Shown here piece after piece: positions 22,846 to 31,033 of a DNA stretch of 40,160 nt (its first letter is position 1; every line of letters starts with the position of its first letter). The notes beneath the pieces were generated by a model. The model was given only the letters and a program-made list of their open reading frames with translations, had not been told where the DNA came from and ran no database searches. Source of the DNA: CALMEC01 sp964393105. Its GTDB lineage: Bacteria; Actinomycetota; Thermoleophilia; Miltoncostaeales; Miltoncostaeaceae. Made by a program: the position numbers and the translations under genes. The stretch spans positions 1-40,160 of the forward strand of contig CAYMSM010000059.1 of the NCBI GenBank assembly GCA_964393105.1. Direction: 5' to 3'.

Positions 22846-24630
22846 TTGGCCATCGATGCTTCCGAACCACAAGCGGCGGGAATCCGCTGGGACCTGTCCC
22901 CGCTCTTTGCCGACGCCGACGCCGCCAGGGCCGACCTGACCGATCTCCTGGCCCGGTGCAAGACATTCGAATCGACGTATCGGGGCACCATCGCCGCAAT
23001 CGATGCGTCCGGGCTGGCGCAACTGCTTACCGAGCTGGCGTCGCTGGACAACGCCCTGTCGCGGGTCGGCTCGTACGCGAACCTGCGCGAGTCGGTCGAC
23101 GTCACCGACGAGGAGAACCTCGACCTGTCGGGCGCGGTCGACCGCGCGTTCGTCGAGATCGGCAACGCGCTGCGGTTCTTCGAGCTCGAGTGGATCGCAG
23201 TGCCCGAGGACCGCGCGGCGGATCTCACCGGGGACCCCTTGGTCGCAGCCGACCGCCATTACCTGATTGCGATGCGTCGCTTTGGCCCCCACACCCTGAG
23301 CGAGCCCGAGGAGCGCATGCTTTCCGAGCGGGCGCCGGCCGCGATCGGCGCCTGGCACACCCTGTTCTCCCGGGTCACGTCGACGCTCGAGACGCCGTTC
23401 GACAACGGCGAGGGCGAGGAGCCGCACGGCATCGATCGGCTGCTGTCGTACATGCGCGATCCGCGTCGCGAGGTTCGCCAAGATGCGCTCACGACGCTCT
23501 ACGCGATGCTCGAGCCCCACGGCCCCGTGCTCGCCCACTGCTACGACACGCTCGTGGGTGACCGGCTCGCTATGGACAAGCTGCGCGACTACAGCGGGCC
23601 GATGCACCAGACGCACCTGCGCAACGAGCTCACCGCGCCGATCGTGGACGGCATGTTGGATGGCGTCGCGCGCAACTATCCGCTCGCGCAGCGGTGGTTC
23701 ACCGCCAAGGCAGCGATCCTGGGCCTCGACAAGCTGGCTCTCGCCGACCAATACGCGCCCGTGGGCGAGGGACGGCCGGTGCGGTTCGACGAGGCCGTCG
23801 GGATCGTGACCGCATCGTTTCGCGGCTTCTCACCGCGCGTGGCGGAGATGGCCCAAGCGTTCATCGACGACCGTCGCGTCGACGCCGAGGTGCGCAACGG
23901 CAAGCGTGGCGGTGCGTTCTGCTCCCCGGTCGCCCAGGACGCCGACCCGTATGTCCTGATGAACTGGACCGACCAGATGAACGACGTTCTGACGATGGCG
24001 CACGAGTTCGGCCACGGTATGCATTTTCAGCTTGCCCACGAGCGTCAGACACCGCTTTCGGCGGGCGCGGGAATCGCGATGTGCGAGGTCGCCTCGACGT
24101 TCGCCGAGCACATCACCTACGACTACCTCCTGGCAAACGAGAGCGACCCGGACACGCGGCATCTGCTCGCATGCGAACGGGTTGAGGGCGCGTTCGCCAC
24201 GATCTTCCGCCAGGCCGTGCTGACCCGCTTCGAGCAGGCCGCCTACGACCTGCGCGCAGGGGGCGCTACGCTCACCGCCGATCGGTTGGGTGAGACCTGG
24301 ATCACCGCCAACGTCGCGTACTACGGCGATACCGTCGACCTGCCGGAGGGCTACCGGCTGGGATGGTCGTACATTCCCCACTTCATCCACACGCGCTTCT
24401 ACACGTACTCGTACACGTTCGCGCTGCTCGTCAGCCTCGCGCTGTACGCGCGGTACCGACGCGAGGGCGATGCCTTCGTCGGCCCGTACCTGGACCTGCT
24501 CGCAGCCGGCGGCTCGGGCGCCCCGGCCGATCTCCTCGCGCTCCTCGGGCTCGACCTGGGCGACCCGTCGGTGTGGGACGACGGGTTCGCTGAACTCGAA
24601 CGGATGATCGACGAAGCCCAGGGGACCTGA
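22846..24630 (+). CDS. pepF: M3 family oligoendopeptidase F
   Basis: Cytoplasmic zinc endopeptidase of 594 residues, the normal length for oligoendopeptidase F, which cleaves short peptides. The N-terminal helical region (WDLSPLFADADAARADL) is followed by the catalytic domain with HEFGH at H386-H390 and the family context TMAHEFGHGMHFQLA. The third metal ligand should be the Glu in CEVASTFAEH. The C-terminal segment FIHTRFYTYSYTFALLVSLALYA is diagnostic. The start is TTG 22846, directly after a TAGGAT box; the long upstream frame only shadows the PHP gene. Its stop abuts the stop of the convergent acidic-repeat gene with no gap. Confidence 0.93.
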   Translation: MAIDASEPQAAGIRWDLSPLFADADAARADLTDLLARCKTFESTYRGTIAAIDASGLAQLLTELASLDNALSRVGSYANLRESVDVTDEENLDLSGAVDRAFVEIGNALRFFELEWIAVPEDRAADLTGDPLVAADRHYLIAMRRFGPHTLSEPEERMLSERAPAAIGAWHTLFSRVTSTLETPFDNGEGEEPHGIDRLLSYMRDPRREVRQDALTTLYAMLEPHGPVLAHCYDTLVGDRLAMDKLRDYSGPMHQTHLRNELTAPIVDGMLDGVARNYPLAQRWFTAKAAILGLDKLALADQYAPVGEGRPVRFDEAVGIVTASFRGFSPRVAEMAQAFIDDRRVDAEVRNGKRGGAFCSPVAQDADPYVLMNWTDQMNDVLTMAHEFGHGMHFQLAHERQTPLSAGAGIAMCEVASTFAEHITYDYLLANESDPDTRHLLACERVEGAFATIFRQAVLTRFEQAAYDLRAGGATLTADRLGETWITANVAYYGDTVDLPEGYRLGWSYIPHFIHTRFYTYSYTFALLVSLALYARYRREGDAFVGPYLDLLAAGGSGAPADLLALLGLDLGDPSVWDDGFAELERMIDEAQGT

Positions 24631-25149
24631 TTACTTCTTCTTCGAGGCCTTCTTCGACGCCTTCAACGGGTTGAGCGCCTTCTGCACCTGCTCCGGAAGC
24701 TCGGTGATGTGGTAGAGCGTAAACCCGCAGGTTGGCCCGCTTCGAAGCGGCTGGGCCTGACAGATGGCCGGCTCGCCCCACAGGGTCGTCGTGCGGTGCC
24801 CGCGCTCGCAGACGTAGACGCGAGCGACGCGAACGGGACCGAACGCCTCGCTGACCGTGACGGGGGCCTCCTCGGCCGCAGGCATGTCCTCCGCGACGGG
24901 TTCCTCAGCCGGGGCTTCCTCCGCGACGGGCTCGCCGGCCGGAGCGGCTTCGGCAACTGGCTCCTCGGATGTGGGCTCCTCAGCGGGAGCCTCCTCCGCC
25001 ACAGGCTCGGACGAGGAATCCTCCGAGACGGCCGCCGACGCCTCGTCTGCGACAGGTTCTTCGGCGGGGGCACCTTCGGCGACCATTTCCCGAGCGGCGG
25101 CGTCTGCCTCGGTCTCCTCCGTTATTGCGTCCTGCGCGTCCTCGCTCAT
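24631..25149 (-). CDS. Acidic repeat protein with small C-terminal zinc-binding domain
   Basis: A 172-residue unknown. About residues 1-95 are very acidic and made of degenerate repeats on the theme EEAPAEEPVAE, likely disordered. Residues of about 100-155 form a compact domain, VARVYVCERGHRTTTLW ... CQAQPLRSGPTCGFTLYHI, whose Cys/His pattern (C, H, C, C) could bind zinc. The tail is Lys-rich (KASKKASKKK), so the protein is strongly polar in charge. The ATG has GAGGAG just upstream. Acidic-plus-basic disordered proteins of this kind can be nucleic-acid or protein scaffolds, but no function is known. The repetitive DNA (about 24870-25080) is prone to length change. Confidence 0.75.
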   Translation of the reverse strand: MSEDAQDAITEETEADAAAREMVAEGAPAEEPVADEASAAVSEDSSSEPVAEEAPAEEPTSEEPVAEAAPAGEPVAEEAPAEEPVAEDMPAAEEAPVTVSEAFGPVRVARVYVCERGHRTTTLWGEPAICQAQPLRSGPTCGFTLYHITELPEQVQKALNPLKASKKASKKK

Positions 25150-25214
25150 CGTGCTCCTCGTGGTTCGGGTCGCGACAGGATAGCCACCTTCGGGCCGATC
25201 GGCGAAGCCGGCCG

Positions 25215-25880
25215 ATGAACCACGACGCGCTCGCGGGGTTCGACCTGATCGAGGAGGCGGTCGTCGCGGGCCCCCTCCGGTTCACGATCGTCAAGCCCCG
25301 GACGGCGGATGAGCTGATCAGCGAGACGGAGTACGCGGTCGACGAGCGCCTGCCGTACTGGGCGGAGCTCTGGCCGAGCGGTCGCGTCCTGGCCGACCGG
25401 CTCTCACAACGCGCACTCGACGGACTCCGTGTCGTGGAGTTGGGCGCCGGCCTCGGGATCCCGTCGCTCGTGGCCGCAGCCGGTGGTGCGACAGTGCTCG
25501 CGACCGATTGGTACGAGACGTCGCTCACGTTCGTCGCGATCAACGCCGCGCGCGCCCGTCTTCCGGTCGCCACGATGTTGGTGGACTGGCGCAAGCCACC
25601 TCAGGCGCTGCTCGATCGAGCGCCGTTCGACCTGGTCGTCGCCGCGGACGTGCTCTACGAGCCGCGAAACGCCGCGCCCCTTGCCGCACTCCTGCCCCGG
25701 CTGATCGCAGACGACGGCGAGGCGATCATCGCCGACCCGCGCCGCCCCGACGCGATCACGTTCCTCGAATCACTCACGTCAACCGGCTGGTCCATCCACA
25801 CCGACGAGGTCGCCCACGAGTCGCCGCTCGACGAATCCGGCCCGATCGTCCACGTCCACCACATCGAACACGTGACGTAG
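25215..25880 (+). CDS. SAM-dependent methyltransferase (METTL/NNT1-like)
   Basis: A 221-residue class I methyltransferase. YWAELWPSGRVLADRL leads into motif I, VVELGAGLGIPSLVAA, then VLATDWYE (acidic end of strand 2), and motif IV-like DLVVAADVLYEPRN. This pattern resembles the nicotinamide N-methyltransferase-like / METTL protein methyltransferase family (PF10294 type). Methyl acceptors of bacterial members include proteins, but the target cannot be deduced. I start at ATG 25215 where the similarity begins; the extended frame upstream is antisense to the acidic-repeat gene. It lies 65 bases from that divergent gene. Downstream is tRNA-Asn. Confidence 0.82.
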   Translation: MNHDALAGFDLIEEAVVAGPLRFTIVKPRTADELISETEYAVDERLPYWAELWPSGRVLADRLSQRALDGLRVVELGAGLGIPSLVAAAGGATVLATDWYETSLTFVAINAARARLPVATMLVDWRKPPQALLDRAPFDLVVAADVLYEPRNAAPLAALLPRLIADDGEAIIADPRRPDAITFLESLTSTGWSIHTDEVAHESPLDESGPIVHVHHIEHVT

Positions 25881-25909
25881 GAACGGCAAGTCACCGGGCA
25901 AGGACGCCC

Positions 25910-25940
25910 TTGAGTCGATCCGGGATGCGTCCGATACACT
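25910..25940 (+). promoter_or_regulatory. Probable tRNA-Asn promoter
   Basis: TTGAGT (25910-25915) and TACACT (25935-25940) are separated by 19 bases, slightly longer than ideal. The predicted transcript start is just upstream of the tRNA at 25953. Confidence 0.4.
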
Positions 25941-25952
25941 CCACCAGAGCGA

Positions 25953-26024
25953 TCCTCGGTAGCTCAATGGTAGAGCATCCGGCTGTTAACCGGAGGGTTG
26001 CAGGTTCGAGTCCTGCCCGAGGAG
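25953..26024 (+). tRNA. tRNA-Asn (anticodon GTT)
   Basis: A complete cloverleaf. The seven-pair acceptor stem is TCCTCGG/CCGAGGA with discriminator G. The D arm is GCTC/GAGC, the anticodon stem TCCGG/CCGGA has loop CTGTTAA (anticodon GTT), and the T arm is GCAGG/CCTGC with TTCGAGT. The 3' CCA is not encoded. I saw no integrase gene or repeat of its 3' end nearby, so there is no sign that it serves as an attachment site here. Confidence 0.96.
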
Positions 26025-26132
26025 CTGAGAAGGCCCGGCCAACCGGCGTGCTCTCGCCGAGCGACAGCCATACCGAGGCCGCGGTGTGCCGCAACGCGGG
26101 GTTCGCGAGCGACGACGTGAGCCCCTCTGTCT

Positions 26133-26181
26133 GCCCACGCGCGCGGCGGCGCAGGCCGCGAGCACGTCGCAGTGCGTGGGC
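26133..26181. other. Nested hairpin in the spacer after tRNA-Asn
   Basis: GCCCACGC (26133-26140) pairs with GCGTGGGC (26174-26181) and encloses GCGGC/GCCGC (26146-26159). The 252-base spacer between the tRNA and the next gene has no convincing reading frame; this hairpin may end the tRNA transcript. Confidence 0.28.
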
Positions 26182-26276
26182 GGGCCCGTCAGTTCGCCGT
26201 CGCAGGTGTGTGAATCGCTCTGCTAGCGTTTCTTCGAGGTGGCCGCACCGGCCGTCAAACGACCGGGAGGTTTGCG

Positions 26277-26459
26277 ATGTATTGGCCAATGGGTTTCCTC
26301 TTTGCGGTGATCTGGGTCACGCTGCTCATCGTGCTCGGTTTGAGCACGCTTGCGAAGGGTCACACCGTGTTGTTCTGGGTCGGGATCATCTTCCCGGTGC
26401 TGTGGATCGTCGGCGCGCTCCTGCCGCCCACCGAGAAGGCGCTCGCGCGCGGCATGTAG
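26277..26459 (+). CDS. Small two-helix membrane protein (60 aa)
   Basis: Sixty residues with two transmembrane segments, MGFLFAVIWVTLLIVLGLSTL and VLFWVGIIFPVLWIVGALL, joined by a short basic turn (AKGHT) and ending in a charged tail (PPTEKALARGM). A good ribosome site, GGGAGG, lies seven bases before the ATG, and TAGCGT further upstream is a possible -10 box. The arrangement is like that of many small actinobacterial membrane proteins (phospholipase D N-terminal-like type), but no specific function is known. It is followed seven bases after its stop by a strong hairpin, so it is probably monocistronic. Confidence 0.75.
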   Translation: MYWPMGFLFAVIWVTLLIVLGLSTLAKGHTVLFWVGIIFPVLWIVGALLPPTEKALARGM

Positions 26460-26465
26460 CTGTAG

Positions 26466-26496
26466 GCGCCCGTGGTCACGAACCGATCACGGGCGC
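26466..26496 (+). terminator. Perfect 9-bp hairpin after the small membrane protein gene
   Basis: GCGCCCGTG (26466-26474) and CACGGGCGC (26488-26496) enclose a 13-base loop. There is no T-tract, as is common for actinobacterial terminators. Confidence 0.5.
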
Positions 26497-26582
26497 GGGC
26501 GAGGTGATGGTCGCCCGGGAGTTGCCACCCGCCGAGGCGCGTGCCAGGGTTCGCGCCTCGTGGAGTGCAGAGGGACGGATCG

Positions 26583-27134
26583 ATGGGCGTCGAAGAACGC
26601 AGCCGCGTGAAGGTCATCCTGGACTACCCGGCGACACCGGACGAGACGCTGGCACTGTCGATGGCCTTCTCGGACGTCGGCATTCCCGCGCGACTGCGTG
26701 CGGCGCCCCGGCGCCGGGCGGTGGAGAGCTCGGTCTGGCGGGTGGTGATCTCGACCCCGCTGCACGAACTGCTGGTCGGCTTCGGCGTGCCGCGTGCTGC
26801 GCTCCCCCATACGCTCCAGCGGCTCGTGACCCGCGTCTCCGATGCATGGAGTCAGGGCCCGGCCGGCCATATCGAGGTCGGACCACGCGGACACACACGC
26901 CGGGCAACGGGCGGCGTGCTCTTGACCCCCGACCTGCCCCCCATCGCGTACACACAGCTCGTAGGGCTTGCCGCGGGGACCCTCGATGCCGAGCGACTCT
27001 TCCTGTGGAACGCCGATATAGGCGATTGGATCACGTTCGACGCGGACGTCCCGGTTGGTGCTCCGCTAGGCGCCGAGCGCCTCGCGGACGTCGCCGGCGA
27101 ACGCGTCGAGCGCCGTTTCCGCCGCTTCGGCTGA
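26583..27134 (+). CDS. Conserved-looking hypothetical protein (183 aa)
   Basis: Unrecognised soluble protein. The frame has strong high-GC third positions and a natural composition (VKVILDYPATPDETLALSMAFSDVGIPARL ... WRVVISTPLHELLVGFGV), with alternating strands and helices and no membrane segment. Residues of about 60-130 contain several conserved-looking Gly/Pro turns (GHIEVGPRGHTRR, GGVLLTPDLPP). ATG 26583 follows a GAGGGACGG stretch; GTG at codon 9 is an alternative. The last 69 bases overlap the 3' end of trpA on the opposite strand, an unusually long convergent overlap for this window. Function unknown. Confidence 0.66.
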   Translation: MGVEERSRVKVILDYPATPDETLALSMAFSDVGIPARLRAAPRRRAVESSVWRVVISTPLHELLVGFGVPRAALPHTLQRLVTRVSDAWSQGPAGHIEVGPRGHTRRATGGVLLTPDLPPIAYTQLVGLAAGTLDAERLFLWNADIGDWITFDADVPVGAPLGAERLADVAGERVERRFRRFG

Positions 27135-27950
27135 CCCGGCTGTCTCGATCATTCGCACGAGTTGGCCGCCGATGATCACGCCGTCGGCGAGGCCTCCGAC
27201 CGCCGCCGCGTCCGCCGGTGTGCGCACCCCGAAGCCCACCGCCAGCGGTGCGTCGATCGCCCGCCGCGCCCGCGCCAGGTACTCCGTCAGTGACGCATCG
27301 ATCTCGATCGATCCCCCGGTGACCCCCGTGACGGCGACGCAGTAGACAAACCCACGCGCTCGCAGGCCGATCGTCACGAGCCGCGCGTCACTCGAGGTCG
27401 GCGCCGCAAACGGTATGAGCGCGACCCCGGCCCGGTCGGCCTGGCTCAGGATCTCGTCGCTCTCGTCGATCGGGAGATCGGGAACCACCAACCCGGCAAC
27501 CCCTGCGGCCGCCGCACGCTCGCAGAAGACGCGCGCGCCGTGCGCGAGCACGATGTTGAGATACGTCATCACGATGACAGGTGGTCCGCCGCGGAGCCCC
27601 TCGGCGATGCGAAGGACATCGTCCGGCGTCGCCCCCGCCTCCAGCGCGCGCTGGCCGGCTGCCTGAATCGTCGGACCGTCGGCGAGCGGATCCGAAAACG
27701 GCACGCCCAGCTCGATGATGTCGGCGTGTCTCGCCAGAGCCGCGGCGTACCGGGCGCTGGTCGCGACATCCGGGTAGCCGCCCATCACGTACGGGATGAA
27801 CAGTGGCCTGCCCGCCGTGCGGAAGACCGCCTCCAGGCGGGCCGCGCCGTCAGTTGCGCGGGTGTGCGAGGCGCCCGCCCCGCCGAGGGTGGGACGTGGA
27901 CCCACGGCGCGATTCTTCGCGACGCGAGGGCCTGTCCGATCCTCAGACAT
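27066..27950 (-). CDS. trpA: Tryptophan synthase alpha chain
   Basis: Cleaves indole-3-glycerol phosphate to indole and glyceraldehyde 3-phosphate within the alpha2-beta2 complex. The 294-residue product has the catalytic pair E80 (IIELGVPFSDP) and D91 (PLADGPTIQ). The phosphate-binding region is near VAVTGVTGGSIE and GFGVRTPADAA. About 37 extra N-terminal residues precede the usual start (RLEAVF), so either this extension is real or translation begins later. ATG 27950 overlaps the trpB stop by eight bases (ATGTCTGA), which supports it. It is the last gene of the kinase-trpF-trpB-trpA operon. Its 3' end overlaps an opposing gene by 69 bases. Confidence 0.95.
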   Translation of the reverse strand: MSEDRTGPRVAKNRAVGPRPTLGGAGASHTRATDGAARLEAVFRTAGRPLFIPYVMGGYPDVATSARYAAALARHADIIELGVPFSDPLADGPTIQAAGQRALEAGATPDDVLRIAEGLRGGPPVIVMTYLNIVLAHGARVFCERAAAAGVAGLVVPDLPIDESDEILSQADRAGVALIPFAAPTSSDARLVTIGLRARGFVYCVAVTGVTGGSIEIDASLTEYLARARRAIDAPLAVGFGVRTPADAAAVGGLADGVIIGGQLVRMIETAGSAEAAETALDAFAGDVREALGA

Positions 27951-29127
27951 CGAGTGACAGCGCCGCTCCGACGGCGTCGACGTCCTTGTCGCCGCGGCCG
28001 GACAGACACAAGAGCACCGGTCCCTGCGCCCCGAGGGCTCGTCCGTCGCGCGCGAGCACCGCCAGCGCATGTGAGGTCTCGAGCGCCGGGATGATCCCCT
28101 CGCGCCGCGCGCACTCCTGGAACGCCTCGAGCGCTTCGGCATCCGTCGCGCTCACGTATGTCACGCGGCCGGTGTCACGAAGCCACGAGTGTTCGGGCCC
28201 GACGCCCGGGTAGTCGAGGCCGGCCGAGATCGAGTGCGCCTCGGCCACCTGCCCGTCGTCGGTCTGCAACAGGTACGAGAACGAGCCGTGCAGGACCCCC
28301 GGTCTGCCGTGCCCCAGCGGCGCGCCGTGATGGCCGGTGTCGATGCCCTCTCCAGCCGCCTCGACCCCGACCAGCGCGACGCCGTCGTCCGGGACGAACG
28401 CGCGAAAGGTGCCGATGGCGTTGGATCCACCACCGACGCACGCGATTACGGTTGCGGGAAGACGCCCCTCCTGGGCCAGGATCTGCTCGCGGGCCTCGTT
28501 GCCGATGACCGACTGGAAGTCGGCCACGAGCTCGGGATAGGGCGCAGGCCCCACGGCCGAGCCGATGACGTAGTGCGTCGTGCGGACGTTGGTGACCCAG
28601 TCGCGGATCGCTTCGCTCGTCGCGTCTTTGAGGGTGCCGCTGCCCGAGTCGACCGGCAGGACCTCGGTACCGAGCATCCTCATGCGCACCACGTTGAGTC
28701 GCTGGCGCTCCATGTCGACCCGCCCCATGTAGACGTGGCAGTCGAAGCCCAGAAGCGCAGCCGCCGTCGCCGTCGCGACGCCATGCTGGCCGGCGCCGGT
28801 CTCGGCGATGATCCGTTGCTTTCCCATGCGCTTGGCAAGGAGCACCTGTGCCAGCGCGTTGTTGATCTTGTGCGCGCCGGTATGGCAGAGATCCTCGCGC
28901 TTGAAGTAGAGCCGGTCGATGCCGTACGTGGCGCCCAGCCGTTCGGCCAGATACAGCGGCGTGGGTCGCCCGACGAACGTCGCGAGCAAGCCGTCCAGCT
29001 CGGTGCGAAACACCGGATCGTCGCGGTACTGCTCGAATGCGAACGTCAACTCGTCCAGCGCCCCGATCACAGTCTCGGGGACGTAGCGCCCCCCGTAGGG
29101 ACCGAATCGCGTCGCAAGCTCGCTCAT
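27943..29127 (-). CDS. trpB: Tryptophan synthase beta chain
   Basis: PLP enzyme joining indole and serine to tryptophan. The 394-residue sequence is a standard TrpB1: opening FGPYGGRYVPETV, PLP lysine K87 in HTGAHKINN, the catalytic Glu region ETGAGQHG, the phosphate loop GGGSNAIG and the C-terminal CLSGRGDKD. The ATG overlaps the trpF stop (ATGA) and its own stop overlaps the trpA start, consistent with stoichiometric synthesis of the alpha and beta subunits. No trpE, D or C gene is in the window. Confidence 0.97.
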   Translation of the reverse strand: MSELATRFGPYGGRYVPETVIGALDELTFAFEQYRDDPVFRTELDGLLATFVGRPTPLYLAERLGATYGIDRLYFKREDLCHTGAHKINNALAQVLLAKRMGKQRIIAETGAGQHGVATATAAALLGFDCHVYMGRVDMERQRLNVVRMRMLGTEVLPVDSGSGTLKDATSEAIRDWVTNVRTTHYVIGSAVGPAPYPELVADFQSVIGNEAREQILAQEGRLPATVIACVGGGSNAIGTFRAFVPDDGVALVGVEAAGEGIDTGHHGAPLGHGRPGVLHGSFSYLLQTDDGQVAEAHSISAGLDYPGVGPEHSWLRDTGRVTYVSATDAEALEAFQECARREGIIPALETSHALAVLARDGRALGAQGPVLLCLSGRGDKDVDAVGAALSLDV

Positions 29128-29762
29128 CTCACCTCCGCCAGTGCGCGTACGGCATCGATGAACGCAGCGACACGGGCCAGGTCTTTGCGCCCGGGGCCCG
29201 ACTCCACGCCGCTCGACACATCAACCGCCCACGGGCGGACTCGCCGCACGGCTTCGGCGACGTTGTCTGGACCCAGGCCTCCGGCCAGCGCGAACCGGCG
29301 CTCGAGCGGCGCCTGCTCGAGCAGCGCCCAGTCAAACCGCTCCCCGGTTCCTCCGTGACGGCCCGCCACCGACGCATCGAGCAGCACCAGGTCGGCGCCG
29401 CTTGCCCGGGCTTCGGCTAGGTCCGCAGCGCCACCGACGCAGAACCCCTGGAACACGGGCACCCGCGCTGCCTCGCGCACCCGGCGGACGTCCACGCCGC
29501 GACCGTGAACCTGCACGTCGGTCAGCCCGGCGCCGGTCACCGCCTGGGCGACCATCGCGGGGTCCGGGTCCACGAACACGCCGACGCGGCGTACATGGGC
29601 GGGCAGCGCCTCGCACACAGCGCGGGCCTGGGCGATGTCGACGCGGCGGATGCTCTCGGGCGCGAAGACCACGCCGATCGCCCAGGCGCCAAGTGCGGCA
29701 CAGGCCGCGGCCTCTGCGGGGTCGGTCAACCCGCATACCTTGACCAGCGGGTGACTAGGCAC
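29124..29762 (-). CDS. trpF: Phosphoribosylanthranilate isomerase
   Basis: Catalyses the Amadori rearrangement of phosphoribosylanthranilate in tryptophan synthesis. The 212-residue (beta/alpha)8 protein opens VKVCGLTDP with the general-base Cys. It has IGVVFAPES, RVGVFVD, and the general-acid Asp in LVLLDAS; FALAGGLGPDNV and VDVSSGVESGPGRKD form the phosphate site. I start at GTG 29762 (GTGCCTAG), which overlaps the stop of the upstream sensor kinase by eight bases; the longer open frame is a shadow of that kinase. Translational coupling to a kinase gene is unusual. Confidence 0.95.
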   Translation of the reverse strand: MPSHPLVKVCGLTDPAEAAACAALGAWAIGVVFAPESIRRVDIAQARAVCEALPAHVRRVGVFVDPDPAMVAQAVTGAGLTDVQVHGRGVDVRRVREAARVPVFQGFCVGGAADLAEARASGADLVLLDASVAGRHGGTGERFDWALLEQAPLERRFALAGGLGPDNVAEAVRRVRPWAVDVSSGVESGPGRKDLARVAAFIDAVRALAEVR

Positions 29763-30984
29763 CGATCTGCGCCAGCCTGCCGCGCTCCGTACCGCGCCAA
29801 CGCGGGAGGAACACGGTGATGAGGGATCCGACGCCTGGCCGGCTCCACACCTCGAGCGAACCGCCGAGCAACTGCGCCCGGTCCCGCATTCCGAACAGGC
29901 CGTAGCGCGCCTGCGGGTTGCCCGGCGCCGGTCGGCGCACCTGATCCGGTTCGAAGCCGCGCCCGTTGTCACGCACCTCCATCGTGATCCCCGCCGGTCC
30001 TTCGCGCAGTCGCACCGCCACCTCGGTCGCGGCTCCGTGGCGGGCGGCGTTATTGAGCGCCTCCTGCAGGATGCGGTAGAACGTGATCTTCTGCGACAGC
30101 GACACGCGCTGGTCGGGGAACTCGCCACGTGTCTCATAGTCGACGAGCGCACCCTGCTGGGTCTCGAACGCGCGTACCGCATTGCTGAGGACCTCGGGCA
30201 ACGTCCGGTCCTCGAACTGCGCAGGGCGCAGGTGCCCGATCAGCTCGCGCATCTCCTGCAGCGCACCGCCAAGGGTTTCGTAGATGCGCAGGAGGCCCGG
30301 GCGCAGCTTGTCCGGCAGGACTGCTCCCGCGCTCTCCGCGTCGCCCAGATCCGCCTCGAGCAGTTGCACCTCAAGCAAGGCCACCGACAGCTGCTGGGTC
30401 GGGCCGTCGTGGATGTCCAGGCCGATACGCCCCAACATCCGCTCGTCGCCCTCGAGGATCTGCGCCATCGCGCGCTCGAGCGTCTCGTACAAACGCACCT
30501 GTTCGAGGAGGCTGCCGATTCGCTCGGCACCGACGCGTGCGGCGTGCCTGCGAAGGGGGTCCTCGGACAGGGGTGTGGCTCCGGCCACCCACACAACGCC
30601 CAGTGAGCGTTCAGACGACCGCACGGGCAGCGCGAGCGCGTGCTTGAACCCCGCCAGCCGGAGCGCCTCGGGCAACGTCCCGGCGTCCACGTCGAGCTCG
30701 ACCCCCTCGACGTGGGCCTGCCCCGCCGCGCCGTCGGAAAGCGGCGCGTTGTCCAGCCCGGGCCCTGAGGTCGTGATGTTGACCGATCCCACCACGGTGA
30801 AGCGCCCTTCACGCGGGTCCGCAGCCTGCAGGACCGCTGCCCGACCGCCCAGTGCGGCGACGATTGCGCGCAACAGGCGCGCCATCTCACCGGTGGGCTC
30901 GTCCTGGTCGACCGAGGCCTCAGTGACGGCGATCAGCGCCGCGACCGCCGAGGGCTGGTGCAAGGTGAGATCGGGGTCCGGCAT
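29755..30984 (-). CDS. NarL/DesK-type sensor histidine kinase with GAF-like domain
   Basis: A 409-residue soluble kinase with no membrane segment. An N-terminal GAF-like sensor spans about residues 20-165 (LGGRAAVLQAAD ... HALALPVRSSERSLGVVWVAG). The dimerisation/HisKA_3 helix has phospho-acceptor His (GLDIHDGPTQQLS, about H192) and is followed by an HATPase domain (ILQEALNNAARHG, DNGRGFE, YGLFGMRDRAQLLGG). It should phosphorylate a LuxR-type regulator; the divergent genes at 31230 and 31679 are the natural candidates. The start is ATG 30984, seven bases after TACAAT; the ATG at 30993 overlaps that box. It heads the operon that continues into trpF, trpB and trpA. Confidence 0.9.
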   Translation of the reverse strand: MPDPDLTLHQPSAVAALIAVTEASVDQDEPTGEMARLLRAIVAALGGRAAVLQAADPREGRFTVVGSVNITTSGPGLDNAPLSDGAAGQAHVEGVELDVDAGTLPEALRLAGFKHALALPVRSSERSLGVVWVAGATPLSEDPLRRHAARVGAERIGSLLEQVRLYETLERAMAQILEGDERMLGRIGLDIHDGPTQQLSVALLEVQLLEADLGDAESAGAVLPDKLRPGLLRIYETLGGALQEMRELIGHLRPAQFEDRTLPEVLSNAVRAFETQQGALVDYETRGEFPDQRVSLSQKITFYRILQEALNNAARHGAATEVAVRLREGPAGITMEVRDNGRGFEPDQVRRPAPGNPQARYGLFGMRDRAQLLGGSLEVWSRPGVGSLITVFLPRWRGTERGRLAQIGA

Positions 30985-30991
30985 CCGTTGC

Positions 30992-30997
30992 ATTGTA
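30992..30997 (-). promoter_or_regulatory. Leaderless -10 box of the kinase-trp operon
   Basis: TACAAT on the minus strand lies seven bases before ATG 30984. It is close to consensus and implies a leaderless mRNA for the first gene, leaving no room for a classical trp leader-peptide attenuator between this start and the operon. Confidence 0.6.
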
Positions 30998-31033
30998 GTG
31001 CTACCGCCCGCGGAGATGCTTGGCAGCGCCCAG

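Noticed and set aside
24870..25080. CRISPR-like or tandem-repeat array
   Set aside because: The repetition is in-frame coding for EEPVAEEAPA-type peptide repeats; there are no regular spacers.
25953..26024. tRNA-Asn as an integration site for a genomic island
   Set aside because: No integrase, no duplicated tRNA 3' end and no shift in composition downstream within the window.
25891..26289. Minus-strand open frame of 132 codons antisense to tRNA-Asn
   Set aside because: It runs through the tRNA and contains the AGLEPATLRLTAGCSTIELPRIA-type text that results from translating tRNA antisense; a known annotation artefact.
25508..27175. 555-codon plus-strand frame across methyltransferase, tRNA and small genes
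   Set aside because: Crosses a tRNA and several better-supported genes; Arg/Pro/Ala-rich shadow sequence.
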